64,000 nt of DNA from Corbicula japonica. Taxonomy: Eukaryota; Mollusca; Bivalvia; Venerida; Cyrenidae. The stretch lies in assembly GCA_038501625.1 (NCBI GenBank), contig JAZAYU010000010.1, forward strand, positions 4,300,912-4,364,911, written 5' to 3'. This document shows positions 33,881-44,611 of this stretch, piece after piece (within the stretch, counting starts at the first letter, position 1; each line of letters starts with the position of its first letter). Below the pieces are notes generated by a model. That model was not told the origin of the DNA and did no database searches. It saw only the letters and a list, made by a program, of their open reading frames with translations. The translations under genes and the position numbers were made by a program.

Positions 33881-34434
33881 ATGAACAAAAATAAATAGTA
33901 TCCACTTTTTATGCTTAAATTCTCATTAACATATTTTCAGTTAATCAGGAACACTTTGAAGGGTGTTTTGTTAGTAATTATCAGTTGTTTTTAAGTTAAA
34001 ATGTTAATGAATAATTCTTCCACACTAAGACCTGAGTACTGCCAATTGAATAACAATTAATCATGGGTTATTAAACACTACATATTCAATTAAAAGGGAG
34101 GTAATTGAAAATGTTTGGATTTTCTAGCGTTGTTTATCGAGGACCAGTTGTGTAATTGATTATTATTTTGTGATTTTATTGATCACAAGAGGTAAAGAAA
34201 GTGATTTGTTCAAATAAATGTGAACAATTCAAAGAATCACTGACATTTTACTGAAACCCTTATTATAACAAAGGGAAAGATAACTATATTGTGGCTGCAG
34301 ATTTTCAAGAACACTTTATCCCTTTGCAATGATAGCAGAAAAGCAAATTTGTACTCATATAGACTTTCGAGTTTTCGTTTTCAAATTTTACAAAATTTAA
34401 AATAGGAAAGTGGATACTTTTTATTTGTGTTGAG
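33881..34434. mobile_element. TA-flanked MITE with 'aacaaaaataaaaagtatcc' ends, copy 1
   Basis: Inverted ends atgaacaaaaataaatagta and complement, next to TA on both sides (33879-33880, 34435-34436). The interior (for example 'ggctgcagattttcaagaa') is shared with the copy at 35537-36031. TA targets suggest mobilisation by a Tc1/mariner transposase. Non-coding. Confidence 0.8.
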
Positions 34435-34639
34435 TATATTTTTTATAAATAACATTCCGTAAATGTAAAGGTTTCTTTTAAATGAGTTTGTTGTAAACAG
34501 TTTAAGAAATTAAGAAAGGCATTTTGAAAGTTGTATCGCCGATACCCAAATTTAATTCAAAAAATACACGTGAAGCTTTAAAATCACTATGACAATAAGG
34601 TATTTCACAGCCAGTGTATTTATAGAGATTTATTTTTTA

Positions 34640-35345
34640 AACTTAAGAAGATAAAAATTTTAGCAATGTTAATTTCTCCCTGTTATTCGTAAAAACCATC
34701 TTTAAATTTAAAAGAAAGGTTACCAACATGATATTATTCTACAGCGTTCTGTAGGCCTGGTGATTTACCCATTTACAGTTGATCGTTATGCTTACCTCTT
34801 TGGTTGCACGAGGTGACAGAGTTTAAAGGGTTGGTGAAGGTTTATGGGGAAATCTTGTAAAAAACCTATATGCTCGATGTTTACGTTTATCCCAGTCATC
34901 GAGTTCTTGCTGATTTGACTCCAGGAACTTTCGTCTCGGTAAGATTATTGAGTACCCACCAATGTGGCTCTGCATTTCTACATGTATTAGCTTCTTATGT
35001 GTTTTATGTTTGCGTGCTTTTGCATGCAACATTGTTGAGCTGATGGGTGGGTTGAAGTTATTTCACAAGAAACTTGAACTTGTGTGTTGATAAGAGAACA
35101 TGTTGGGACAAGTGTGAGGTTGGTGCACCCTAGAACCTGGTTAAAACCCCCAGTGAGGAATTATTTTGCAACTCACCGTTCCAAGGCGCTAACCCAAGGG
35201 TTCTTATTTGGTTAATTGTTTGTCATGTCTCATTTGAATTTGACATATTTGTAAACACATGCTCTCTTTTCCTCTCTTCGTTTTCACGGCGTGGGGAGGC
35301 TGTGTTTTGTGAGTGTGGCGATTCTTAATATGCATTTTCACTTTT
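34640..35345 (-). repeat. Dispersed repeat A, copy 3 (long)
   Basis: Reverse-oriented: from 'gttaccaacatgatattatt' through 'gatcgttatgcttacctctt' and 'ctgatttgactccaggaac' to 'cctagaacctgg' and 'gattcttaatatgcat'. Shows that the family unit is at least 0.7 kb. The order agrees with copies at 53930-55090 and 57280-58040. Confidence 0.8.
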
Positions 35346-35536
35346 TTTTAAATTTACCTTGTTTGTATAGACCGGTCTTTATTCATATTTTTGTGATCTT
35401 GGTCACAGAAAAGACGTCTGTATTGAAAGTTTATGATTAGGAATTTTCTTCCACGTGTAATGTTAATTATCAAAAAAAAAAGAGAAAGAAACTGGTTGAT
35501 TAGTTAATGATTAATTGTTCGTATTGCTTATATATA

Positions 35537-36031
35537 CTGAACAAAAATAAAAAGTATCCACTTTATATGCTTATATTCTCATAACCATATTTTCATTTAA
35601 TCAGGAACGCTTTGAATGGTGTTTTGTTAGTTCATCTCAGTTGTTTTTAAGTTTAATTGTTCATGAACATTATCTTCCACACCAAAGCCTGAGCAACTGC
35701 CGGTAGAATAACAATTAATAATGGATTACAGAACACTATATATTCAATTTAAAGGGAGATAATTGAAAATGGTTGGAATTTCTAGCTTTGTTTATCGAAG
35801 ACTTGTTGCTTTAAATGTGAATATTTTAAAGAACCACTGACCTTTTCATGAAACTGTAATAATAAAAAAGGGAAAGATAACTAAGTTATGGCTGCAGATT
35901 TTCAAGAAAACTTTATCTCTTTACAATGATAACAGAAATGCAAATTTGTTCACATATAGAATTTTGAGTTTTCCTTTTCAAATTTTACAAAATTTAAGAT
36001 AGGAAAGTGGAAACTTTTTATTTTTGTTGAG
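35537..36031. mobile_element. TA-flanked MITE, copy 2
   Basis: Ends ctgaacaaaaataaaaagta and complement, TA at 35535-35536 and 36032-36033. About 80% like copy 1 by eye, but shorter by about 60 bp. Confidence 0.82.
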
Positions 36032-36033
36032 TA

Positions 36034-36574
36034 TACGATAAATATTTATTTCTCGTTCTGAAAAATAGGCAGGGCGAATACTCGTTTTGCGTTTGGAAGA
36101 TGAAGAGCAGCACAGTAACAAAACCATGGGCGGAATGCAAAACAATTGTACCTGAACATGAAAAATAATACAGCAACAACAGTTTTGCACTTATTGTACG
36201 ACAACGCATATCACACAATGATTAATAGCTGCACTTAGTCAAAATGATGGTTCACTGTCACACAATCCTATTTCGGATTTTTCCAGTATGTCACAATTAC
36301 AATGTATGATTCCCCAGAGAAATAACACTATTAATATTTCATTTGTCATCGTCATCATAAATATACAAAGCAATTGCAATTTCAGTAACGCAGTTATTCG
36401 TTGCTGTAGTAATAATTCTGTAATTTGATATATTTGGGTTGCTCTGTTTTCAGCATAGTTATTGTTTTTATTACGTATTAGATCTAGGTCAGGGTTATTT
36501 GATGTCGACTTGATGATTTTTTATTGTTTGTCAGCGAACAGTTATTATGTTAAGGAATACATATTCTATTTATT
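36034..36574. other. Non-coding stretch
   Basis: No gene or repeat supported. Confidence 0.45.
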
Positions 36575-36745
36575 CTGCGTTTACCCCTCTGGTTCTCTTT
36601 TTCGTAATTGTTTGTAGTGTCTTTTTATATCGGTCATTTTATAAACCCATCCTCTTTTCTCCTTTCTACTTTTAGGCTGTGCGGACAGGTTGTGTTTTCT
36701 GAGTGTGTCTATTCCTGGTATGCATTTTTTTTCACTCTTATAACA
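36575..36745 (-). repeat. Dispersed repeat A, fragment
   Basis: Carries 'ggttctctttttcgtaattg', 'gtgcggacaggttgtgtttt' and 'attcctggtatgcat' in the order of the reversed family end. Confidence 0.7.
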
Positions 36746-37118
36746 CGCTACATAGTTAGCCTTTACCTGAATAATTAGCATTCAATTATAATTGCGGACG
36801 ACACGGAATATTAACAATGTTTTGAAAATATTGATTTAGTATAGAGATTTACAAGCATTTGAACCAACTAACTATGATGTTTGAAAATAAGATTTTAAAA
36901 ATTCGTCAAACTGTTGCAACATTATTATATATAAGCATAACCAGCAGTCTTAAATGCAAAAAATTATGGAATCATTGTTCCTCGTTAACGATAACAAAAT
37001 GTTTTGTAGTTAATGTCTGTAAGTGACAACCCATTTAAATTTGGTTGCATTTGATTCTGCATTTTTTTCGTTATGAACGATTTGTTGTTGAACAAGTACC
37101 GTAATCACTCTAAGGCTG
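36746..37118. other. Non-coding stretch
   Basis: No gene or repeat supported. Confidence 0.45.
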
Positions 37119-37254
37119 AAGGTTATAAAGCTGAGATTGGAAACCAGTCTCAAATCTCAAGCATCTGATTGGCATAAATGGCGACTGGTCTCCATTTCAG
37201 CCAATCAGATGCTTGAGATTTGAGACTAGTTTCCATGCTCTGTTTTATAACCTT
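37119..37254. mobile_element. Palindromic MITE 'ttataaarctgag', copy 3
   Basis: aaggttataaagctgagatt ... tgctctgttttataacctt. Arms pair as in copies 1 and 2. Confidence 0.88.
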
Positions 37255-37373
37255 GGGCATGAGTCTTGGAAAAGTTAAAAATAACTATTACTAAAGTTTT
37301 TCGTGTCACAAAATTTAGGGACGAAAAAATTCTGTTTCTCAAAGTGTTAAACAGTAAAATTTTGATCAATCCC

Positions 37374-37520
37374 AAACGATGGAATGCATAATATAACGGT
37401 GAACATTGAACCTTCAATGCGGTATTTTCAGATTAGTGCTAATCCATGTTCAGCGGCGTATGGTCCCCAGATGTAAGAATAGATTTCCCCTAAACGAGAA
37501 AACAATGGACGGATCATTAC
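37374..37520 (+). repeat. Repeat pair B, copy 1
   Basis: Shares 'ccttcaatgcggtattttca' and 'gttcagcggcgtatggtccc' with 62046-62420. Here the two blocks lie about 25 bp apart, while in copy 2 they are about 245 bp apart. Confidence 0.75.
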
Positions 37521-37688
37521 AGAATGGAAAGAGTATAAACCGAAATTTGCTAAAACCGCTCAAAAATCTAATGATTGATTTTGTCATCCATATTTAACTT
37601 AACTGTGTAATTTGTATTCATGTCTATATTGCTCCATACTAAAAAGTTTACAATAATTCTATGAATTGATCCTCTTACATCCCAGATA

Positions 37689-38143
37689 CCGTAAATTGGG
37701 ATAATTTGGCGTTGTGACATTTTGGCCATTTTGCCCCATAATGCCTGTGTTTTATTTTGTCCTATTTAATTTTGGCCATTTATCATTGTGTTATCGAAAA
37801 ATAAACACAAATTCATTATTTTGTCGAGTGTAATGCATACAATATTTTAGGATCAACATTTTCACAACATTTATTGCAACATAAAATAATCCAACAAACC
37901 GAAATACACTAATTGAAATTTAAAATTATGAGATTTATCGAGTTATTTGATAAGCGATAAATAATGGTCAACGTCGGCGAAGTATGGAAGACAATTTTTA
38001 CTAGTGTTGTGTTTGCATTAAATGAAACTTAATGGGCTTTATTTTCACCTGTGACATATTTTGGTGTGTTTACCTTTGGCCTTTTCATTAGGGTGGCCGA
38101 TTCGGCCAATTATTAACCAAGGCCAAAATATCACAATTTACGG
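37689..38143. mobile_element. TA-flanked MITE with CCGTAAATTG ends
   Basis: Ends ccgtaaattgggataatttg and, inverted, caaaatatcacaatttacgg, TA at 37687-37688 and 38144-38145. About 455 bp, AT-rich, no ORF. Repeated 'ttttggcc' near both ends. Probably moved by a Tc1/mariner-type transposase. Confidence 0.8.
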
Positions 38144-38403
38144 TAGTTATATGTCCATAACAGCCACGATAGCCCCACTGTGGCGTTTACATCCATTCAA
38201 TGATTGCAAATTTGTCCACCTTTGTGCTCCTTTTAAATTGTAAACTATTATATGTTGGTGAAATTACGAGCGTGATGCATGCTCTGTTTTAAAATGCCTG
38301 TAATTAGCTTGTTTCCTTTTTTTGTCTACTTCCTGTAATAATGATTTAGACCTCGATCTCGGATTCCTCCTAGCATTTAACTGTTCTCTTTAATTATTTT
38401 TAG

Positions 38404-38608
38404 CATATAGCGCACACGATCGGCCCAGAGTTTTCCAAGACATTACATCCTGATGTTAGTGTAACATGCGTAACATGTGTAACATCGCATTCTAATAATT
38501 CGGGCAGGAATTTTAAACGAATTTTTGAGTCCGGTAAATGCCTAAAGTCTGTCCCACCTAACCGTAAAACACATTTTCTGAATTTATTATGCATCATTTG
38601 AAATAAAG
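38404..38608 (+). pseudogene. Orphan 3'-terminal exon with AATAAA
   Basis: After an acceptor-like ttaattatttttag the sequence is open for 65 codons (IAHTIGPEFSKTLHPDVSV..., FESGKCLKSVPPNRKTHFL) to TGA at 38599-38601, directly followed by AATAAA (38603-38608). Composition is coding-like, and the last part is repeated in reverse at 49083-49200. No family recognised and no upstream exon found, so either a gene fragment or a 3' end of an element. Minus-strand ORFs here are shadows. Confidence 0.4.
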
Positions 38609-39655
38609 AATATCACCAATCGACGCAGAAAAAAAATCCATGGGGGTGGTCTTTCCTTAGTTTTTGGATTTAAACACCTATAAAATAGTTATTTGTAAAA
38701 GTTTCATTTTCCCCATAGACGCTAATGTTATTTGTTTACGTCCATTTATTGCCGCGATATCTCACGTGCGATAAATTTCGCAACGTCATGAAGGGGCGGT
38801 TTCAATGTTCTTGTTAACTTAGTATTATGGCGAGGTCGTGTTAACATTTTCATCTGTTATAACACAGATGAATGAATAATGATTAAAACAAGTATGTCCA
38901 GAAAGTGAGTTATTTTTATACACAAAGTGGGTAAAATAAAAAATCTACAATTTACTAGTATTTTCTTTTGTCATAGACATGTCGTCATTCTAATAATTAT
39001 GATCGCACCGACATCGTTAAACTTGCACCAAAGTTCATTGACCTAAATAATGACAGTGTTTGATGACGTAATCGGAATTTTACTGGGGTGTAACAGGAGA
39101 TTATACATCGGAAAACGAGACCGCTTTCCAATTTACAAATCGCTTTAAATATTAAAATTTTACGACGGAATGTCAACATAAACAAAAATCACTAGATTTT
39201 TGTTATTTTGTACTTGAGTTAAAGATTGGACTTTGGAATCCTTTGTTCTGTATTTATAGATTTTTTTTTTTTTTTTTTTTTTTGCTCATTTACGAATTAC
39301 TTGAAACGAACAGAGAATCGTAACATTTAGCATACATATTAACATTAAAAACGGATTTAGTGGGAAAACGGAAAACATAAACAAAAAAAAATAGAAAAAG
39401 ATATTGATCGGGAGCTTTTGAGAAAAACATTAAATGCAGACCATACCCCGGACAATGTGATTACGGTTATCTTTGCTTTATTTTCGCTGTTGACCAATCT
39501 AAATGCATCTCTCTCGTTTTATTCAAAATATGTTTTAACACCTTGATATTTATGTTAAATGAACCTATAATCTGCTTTCCACCATATTACATATTGACTG
39601 TTCCCATGTTACATGTACCACACTTCTGTGAAAATAAAGATGATGTTCTGTTCTT
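38609..39655. other. Non-coding stretch
   Basis: 38609-38665 still matches the reversed copy at 49083. The rest has a T run (39258-39282) and no gene. Confidence 0.45.
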
Positions 39656-39661
39656 TTCCGC

Positions 39662-39955
39662 TGAACTGTCGACGAGAACGCGAGAACAAGATTCGAAGTC
39701 TCGAAAACAAAATGCGAGGTCCCGAGAACACGATGAGAGGGCCCCGCAACTTGTTTTAGCTACCTCATGTCGTCATGTTCTCATCTTTTCATGGTCTCGT
39801 CTTCATAGATCACAAAACAGAGAGAACAGGGAGCAAGGTAGCTAGACAACGAGGCGAGATCGCAAAAACACGACGCATCTTGCGCTTCCGTCATGTTCTC
39901 GCGATCTCGCATCGTGCTTTTGAGATTTCGCATAGTGTTTTCATGATCTTTCTCG
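39662..39955. repeat. CGAGAACACGATGCGAG inverted repeat region
   Basis: The left half repeats 'cgagaacacgatg', 'cgagaacgcgagaac' and 'tctcgaaaacaaaatgcgag'. The right half carries the complements ('gttctcgcgatctcgcatcg', 'ttttgagatttcgcatagtg'). It is an imperfect fold-back of about 290 bp. A plus-strand open frame rich in SREHDERA-like residues is a by-product. Confidence 0.65.
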
Positions 39956-40005
39956 TTCAACTTTTAATTTGAATTATCTTTGGCGAACAAACACATGTAA
40001 ACAAT

Positions 40006-40706
40006 CAGGCGCCTAGGAGCAGGGGCCGCAGGAGCCGCGTCCGCGGCCCCAATATTTCGGCAAGTTGCGGCTCCGACGGCAAAGACTTCAAAAAGGGTTC
40101 TTTGGAGATTATGCGATGCCACAAACAGTAAAATCGTGCCATAAAATCGTCGCTTTTACCTGAAAATCGTCTAACAAATACACAGCCAAGTGTCAACGTC
40201 AAGGAAACGGTGATGTGTCGCGGGATTTCCTCAGTGTGTTAAAGCCACGGTTGAGTAAGGAGCTAATCCTAGTTGAATGTATCGAAATTTAGCGCAAAAC
40301 GATGTCGTATTCGAAGACCATAATCGGAAAATTTCAAGAAAGCGCTCAAATTTGTATAACATTTTATTTAAACTAGAACTCTGCGAGTCGGATGACAAAA
40401 TTTTTGTTAGTCGACATAAAAAATGTTAATTAGTTTTTTGTTGTACAGTTATTAGCAATTTATTTGCACAAAGAGATCTATGTTCTGGTATTATTGAAAG
40501 AATAGACGTTTAATTTACGAACCGTGATCTAATTGTTAATTGCAGTAGATCAGTAATCGAATATGATGATTTAAACGTTTTATATACACCAATGACTAAA
40601 TATAATTGTATAAGAAACTTATTTAACCGACATATCAATGATATTATTATGAAGCCAAAATCATCTCTTTCGCGGCCCCAATGTTCAAATCGCTCCTACG
40701 CGCCTG
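40006..40706. mobile_element. Non-autonomous TIR element with CAGGCGC ends
   Basis: Starts CAGGCGCCTAGGAGC and ends GCTCCTACGCGCCTG. 'gcggccccaat' recurs near both ends. ACAAT lies on both sides (40001-40005, 40707-40711), a possible 5-bp duplication. 701 bp without a convincing ORF. CAGG ends are common in hAT elements, but an 8-bp duplication is not seen, so the class is open. Confidence 0.7.
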
Positions 40707-40871
40707 ACAATGTTTATTTCTAATATCAGATTTACCACTAGTTCAAAATGCCGTTATCTATAGGTCGACCAAGCTAAATTGGCGATGTTTACAATTATTT
40801 ATAGAATGTAAACACGGGTTTAGGCAAATTTACGCGTTGAAAGTACTATTTTGCCTTTTTTATATCACATC

Positions 40872-40943
40872 GTCCTGATAGCTCAGTGGCTAACGCCTCC
40901 GGCTGCCATAGGCCTAACTTTTTTTGACACGGGTTCGATTAAC
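40872..40943 (+). pseudogene. tRNA-like sequence 1
   Basis: A-box-like 'tagctcagtggctaacgcc' and B-box-like 'gggttcgatt' 47 bases apart. Arms do not pair well. A tRNA relic or SINE head. Confidence 0.5.
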
Positions 40944-41093
40944 ACTGACACACGGCTTTTAAAGAAATATTTATTTTTTTTTAAGTTTTACTGCAGTCAT
41001 TTCAAAGTATTATATGTATTTTGCTTCAGTTAATTATATCGCAGAAATAATTATTGTGTAAAAAATATTTTAAAAATGTAAACAAAAAAATAT

Positions 41094-41178
41094 GTTTCGA
41101 ACCTACAACCTATAACAGCGTTTCTACCATTGCATTCTAAAGTGTTTACAAGACTGCGTCTTAGACCACTCGGCTAAT
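41094..41178 (-). pseudogene. tRNA-Leu-like sequence 2
   Basis: Minus strand: 'ttagccgagtggtctaagac' (A box typical of type-II tRNA-Leu/Ser) and 'aggttcgaaa' (B box), separated as in a tRNA with a long variable arm. Stems are degenerate. Confidence 0.5.
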
Positions 41179-41419
41179 GGTACAAGTATTGGCAGCTTTA
41201 CGCTTTGTATTTACCAACGATTAAAATATTATTTAATTGTTTTCATGTAACGTCAATTTAAACACGCCAATGTAAACATTGCCAAATTATTGTCCAACAA
41301 CATTGACCTGGCACTCTTGAATTTGACCCTGTTGTCGGTATATTTCGTAAACTTTACGATCTAAATTTAAATCGATATGTTATGTATAACCAATTTTAAT
41401 AAGCTACAAAATGTAAGAA

Positions 41420-41492
41420 GCCCGCTTAGCGCAGTCGGTAAAAGTGTTTAAATTCGAGAATAACGACGTAAACTCGTGGGTTCGAATTAACG
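41420..41492 (+). pseudogene. tRNA-like sequence 3
   Basis: 'gcccgcttagcgcagtcggt' and 'cgtgggttcgaatt'. Close to elongator tRNA-Met or Lys in the D arm. The anticodon arm is scrambled. Confidence 0.5.
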
Positions 41493-41801
41493 TTTTAGCC
41501 ACTTTTGTTTGTTTTATTTTAATTTTAAAATTTTCATTCTTTTAAAACTCGTATAGACTGTTATTTTTCTGTGTAAACTACCGGTGTAGTATGAAGTATT
41601 TTTATAACTGATTATTTTGCGTGTATGGGCTAATGTAAAATGCATTTATAGCCTATGCGGTTGCATAATGTCACAAATAAAATTGTAGAAAAACACTATT
41701 AAAAGGGTATTCTAAAACCAGATTTACGAGTAGTAAAACGATTTCAAATGATTTTTTTACAAGTAAAAGAAAAAAATGTGTATTTTTATAAAATAATGTT
41801 T

Positions 41802-41870
41802 GTAAGGATTCGAACCAAAGACCATCAGATCCGTAGTCCGGCATGTATACCAATACACCACAACTCACAG
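41802..41870 (-). pseudogene. tRNA-Arg(ACG)-like sequence 4
   Basis: Minus strand: 'ggtgtattggtatacatgcc', anticodon-arm-like 'ggactacggatctga' whose loop would present ACG, and a perfect B box GGTTCGAATCC. The acceptor stem does not pair. Best preserved of the four. Confidence 0.55.
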
Positions 41871-42182
41871 ACGTTCGGAGAGAACAATTACATCAATTTG
41901 TTCTCTGATTACATGTATGTACCAGTGTTTTTCCTATGACCTTTACGAAATTTAATGAGGTGCCAGGTCAATATTGTTGGACAATACCGTTGTCTGGTAA
42001 TAATTGTGTTCATCTTTATAAAACCATATGCCTTACCTACGAGGCTTTACAATGTTTACCCAGACCATCACCATGATATGTCGGACACAGGTCACTCATC
42101 GTTCATATTGTCCCACGTGGAAAAATTACAATCACGAAATACATTTATACAATGTAGACTTTAAACAAATTTAGACCTTTTG

Positions 42183-43723
42183 TTGTTTACTTTTTTGTCA
42201 TTTTGTTTGTTTATTCTGTGCTGTAAAAATGTTGCGTACGGTAGTGAAATTTTTTCTTGTTTTGTTTTTTCTTTGTGCTTATTTTGTGTTGAAATAATGT
42301 GGTTACTTTTTTGGGAAATATTTTTTTTCAAACTCATTTATTAGAAACAAAGAGCAACTGAGGTCTAAAAATAAAACACATTTTTTCTAAATTTTTGAAT
42401 GAATAAAATGATTTTTCTAAAACTAAAAAAAAAAGAATCATATTTTTATTATAACTTATTTACTAAATTTAATTCTCTGTGGACTGCAATGATTTCTCAA
42501 ACGTTTATATACATACAGATATTTAAAAATTTAAATTTGTTTTAATATTTTACAAATTCCTATTCATATAAAGCATAAACATGAAAAGACTTTTCAAACT
42601 CATTGAATATAAGCTTGGATTCCAATACATATAGAGTTATCTTTCTAAAAAATATTCATTACTTTGGTATCTGATTGTTTAGTATATCAAACATTTTGTG
42701 ACAAACTTTTTTCGTATACTTTTTTCGTATACTTACGAAGACGTACTCTATCTTCTTATCCCAATGTTTCTTCACCACAGCTTGAAACATATGTCAGTTT
42801 GGCACTGCATCATCCAATATTATATTAACAGTTGATCGGTAGATTACATAACACTGATTGTGGATGGAGATAAAAGTTGACCCAAAATTTAACTCAACTT
42901 AATCCCCAACACAAAATCAGAATTATTTTTAAACAGAATTGTTTTGAAAATAGCAACACAATAGAGTCAATGTCATTTAGTATAATATAACTCCGCCACA
43001 CTTGTTAGAAGTTTCAGTTTGTATCCATTTTGCAAATTCCTGTTGTTGTTGTTTAAGGATTCGTTGTTGTTTTGTTTCCTTCCATTTGTTTCTCTAAAAT
43101 CTCCAGATAAACTAAATATAGAGTCCAGTGCACCATGTTTCACAACAGTCCGGTATCCTCTAAAGTTTGTAAGTCTCCAATTTTTTCTTAAGCAATTTTT
43201 ACAAATGCTTTTTCCTGGTCGCGAAAATAGATAACACTGTCACAATTGCTAACACTGTAGTATACTTCTTTCAATAACGCTTTCAATACAACCATTTTAC
43301 GTAGTTCGGTTGTAAAGATAACAGGTTAAATGTAGAACAGGAGTGTCTAATCGACAAAACTGCCCACACGTTTAACTGCACCAAAGGCCACAAACGAGCA
43401 TGCTGTCTCTTTTTTTTTTTTATTTAACGGTGTTACGTGTAAATTATCAAATCATGAAAAATTGAAGGTGCTAGACAACTATTCCATTATCACGCACTTA
43501 AAATTAATTGGGATAAATACAATTCTGTTTAGAAAGGAGTTTTTGATTCACCTTAGAAACGACCACACACCTACTGTGTAGAATATGCGCTGGTACAAGT
43601 ATTGGTTTTTTAAACTATGTAAATATTGTTTTTTGTATTATGATCTGTACTATCAGTATCCTATCAGATTTGTTCGCTATTTATTACAGTTTGCGTTGTC
43701 TATAGAAATGATTCAGTTTTCAA
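42183..43723. other. LINE 5' region or foreign insert, no ORF1
   Basis: AT-rich, with stops in all plus-strand frames. A weak coding-like stretch exists on the minus strand (43140-43260, for example NFRGYRTVVKHGALDSIF), too poor to call. If the LINE starts at 42183, this is its 5' UTR. Confidence 0.4.
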
Positions 43724-44611
43724 ATGGATGATTGTATTACAATATATTCTCAGAATTGTCAGGGATTAGGAAATACACAAAAACGTAGAGACCTTTTCCA
43801 TTACGTTAGACAAAAGAAATACAATATTATATTTTTACAAGATATACATATAACAAAAGATTTGTGTTCCTTCGTTAAAGCCGAATGGGGCAATGGCATA
43901 TATATTAGTCCTTATATGAGTAATAGTCGAGGAGTCATGATTCTTTTAAGAGACAATTTCGAACAGAAAGTAGAAGCTACACATATTGATGAGAATGGTA
44001 ATTTTATTTTGTTAGAAATTGTAATGTATGAAAAAAGATTCACATTAGCAAATATATACGGTCCCAATGGGGACAACCCTCAATTCTATGAAACTATTTT
44101 TAAAAAGATATGTGACATAAATAATGACTATGTGGTAATAGGAGGGGATTGGAATATGATTTTAAATTCATCAGTTGATTGCGAAAATTATATAAATGTA
44201 AACAACCCGCGTTCGAGAAAGATAGTTTTAAGGGAAATTTCAAACTCAAATTACGTAGATGCTTGGAGAACTATGCATGAAGACACAAGACAATATACAT
44301 GGAGCAGAAATAACCCAGTAAAAAAACAGTCGAGATTAGATTTTTTCCTTACAAACCAAAACACTTTTAATTTTACAATAGATACAAAAATAGTCTCTGG
44401 CTACAGATCCGACCATAAGGGAATTTTTATAAAACTAAAACTGTTAGAAAACAATAGAGGGCCTGGATACTGGAAATTTAACAACTCGCTTCTTAAGGAT
44501 GAAAAATATGTACAATTAGTAAAACAGACGTTACAAAACTTAATTAATCAACATACATTAAACGAACATTTTGAAAGAGAGCATATTCCCCCCCGAACAG
44601 ATGAGACTTAA
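43724..44611 (+). CDS. LINE apurinic-like endonuclease (EN) ORF
   Basis: 295 codons with the ordered motifs of APE-type LINE endonuclease: SQNCQGLG (residues 9-16), LQDIHIT (39-45; usual LQETH has Asp here), NIYGPN (near 110), GGDWNMIL (144-151), SRLDFFL (near 207) and SGYRSDHKG (near 226-234). It nicks target DNA to prime reverse transcription. It stops in a different frame from the downstream RT ORF just after a run of seven C (44588-44594), so a single-base slip there separates one original ORF2 into two. Otherwise intact. Confidence 0.92.
   Translation: MDDCITIYSQNCQGLGNTQKRRDLFHYVRQKKYNIIFLQDIHITKDLCSFVKAEWGNGIYISPYMSNSRGVMILLRDNFEQKVEATHIDENGNFILLEIVMYEKRFTLANIYGPNGDNPQFYETIFKKICDINNDYVVIGGDWNMILNSSVDCENYINVNNPRSRKIVLREISNSNYVDAWRTMHEDTRQYTWSRNNPVKKQSRLDFFLTNQNTFNFTIDTKIVSGYRSDHKGIFIKLKLLENNRGPGYWKFNNSLLKDEKYVQLVKQTLQNLINQHTLNEHFEREHIPPRTDET

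Noticed and set aside
39543..39845. Arg/Ser/Glu-rich open frame resembling an SR-type protein
   Set aside because: Residue bias comes from CGAGAACACGATG repeats in an inverted-repeat region.
40872..41870. Functional tRNA genes in the cluster
   Set aside because: None of the four folds into a complete cloverleaf by eye; acceptor stems do not pair.
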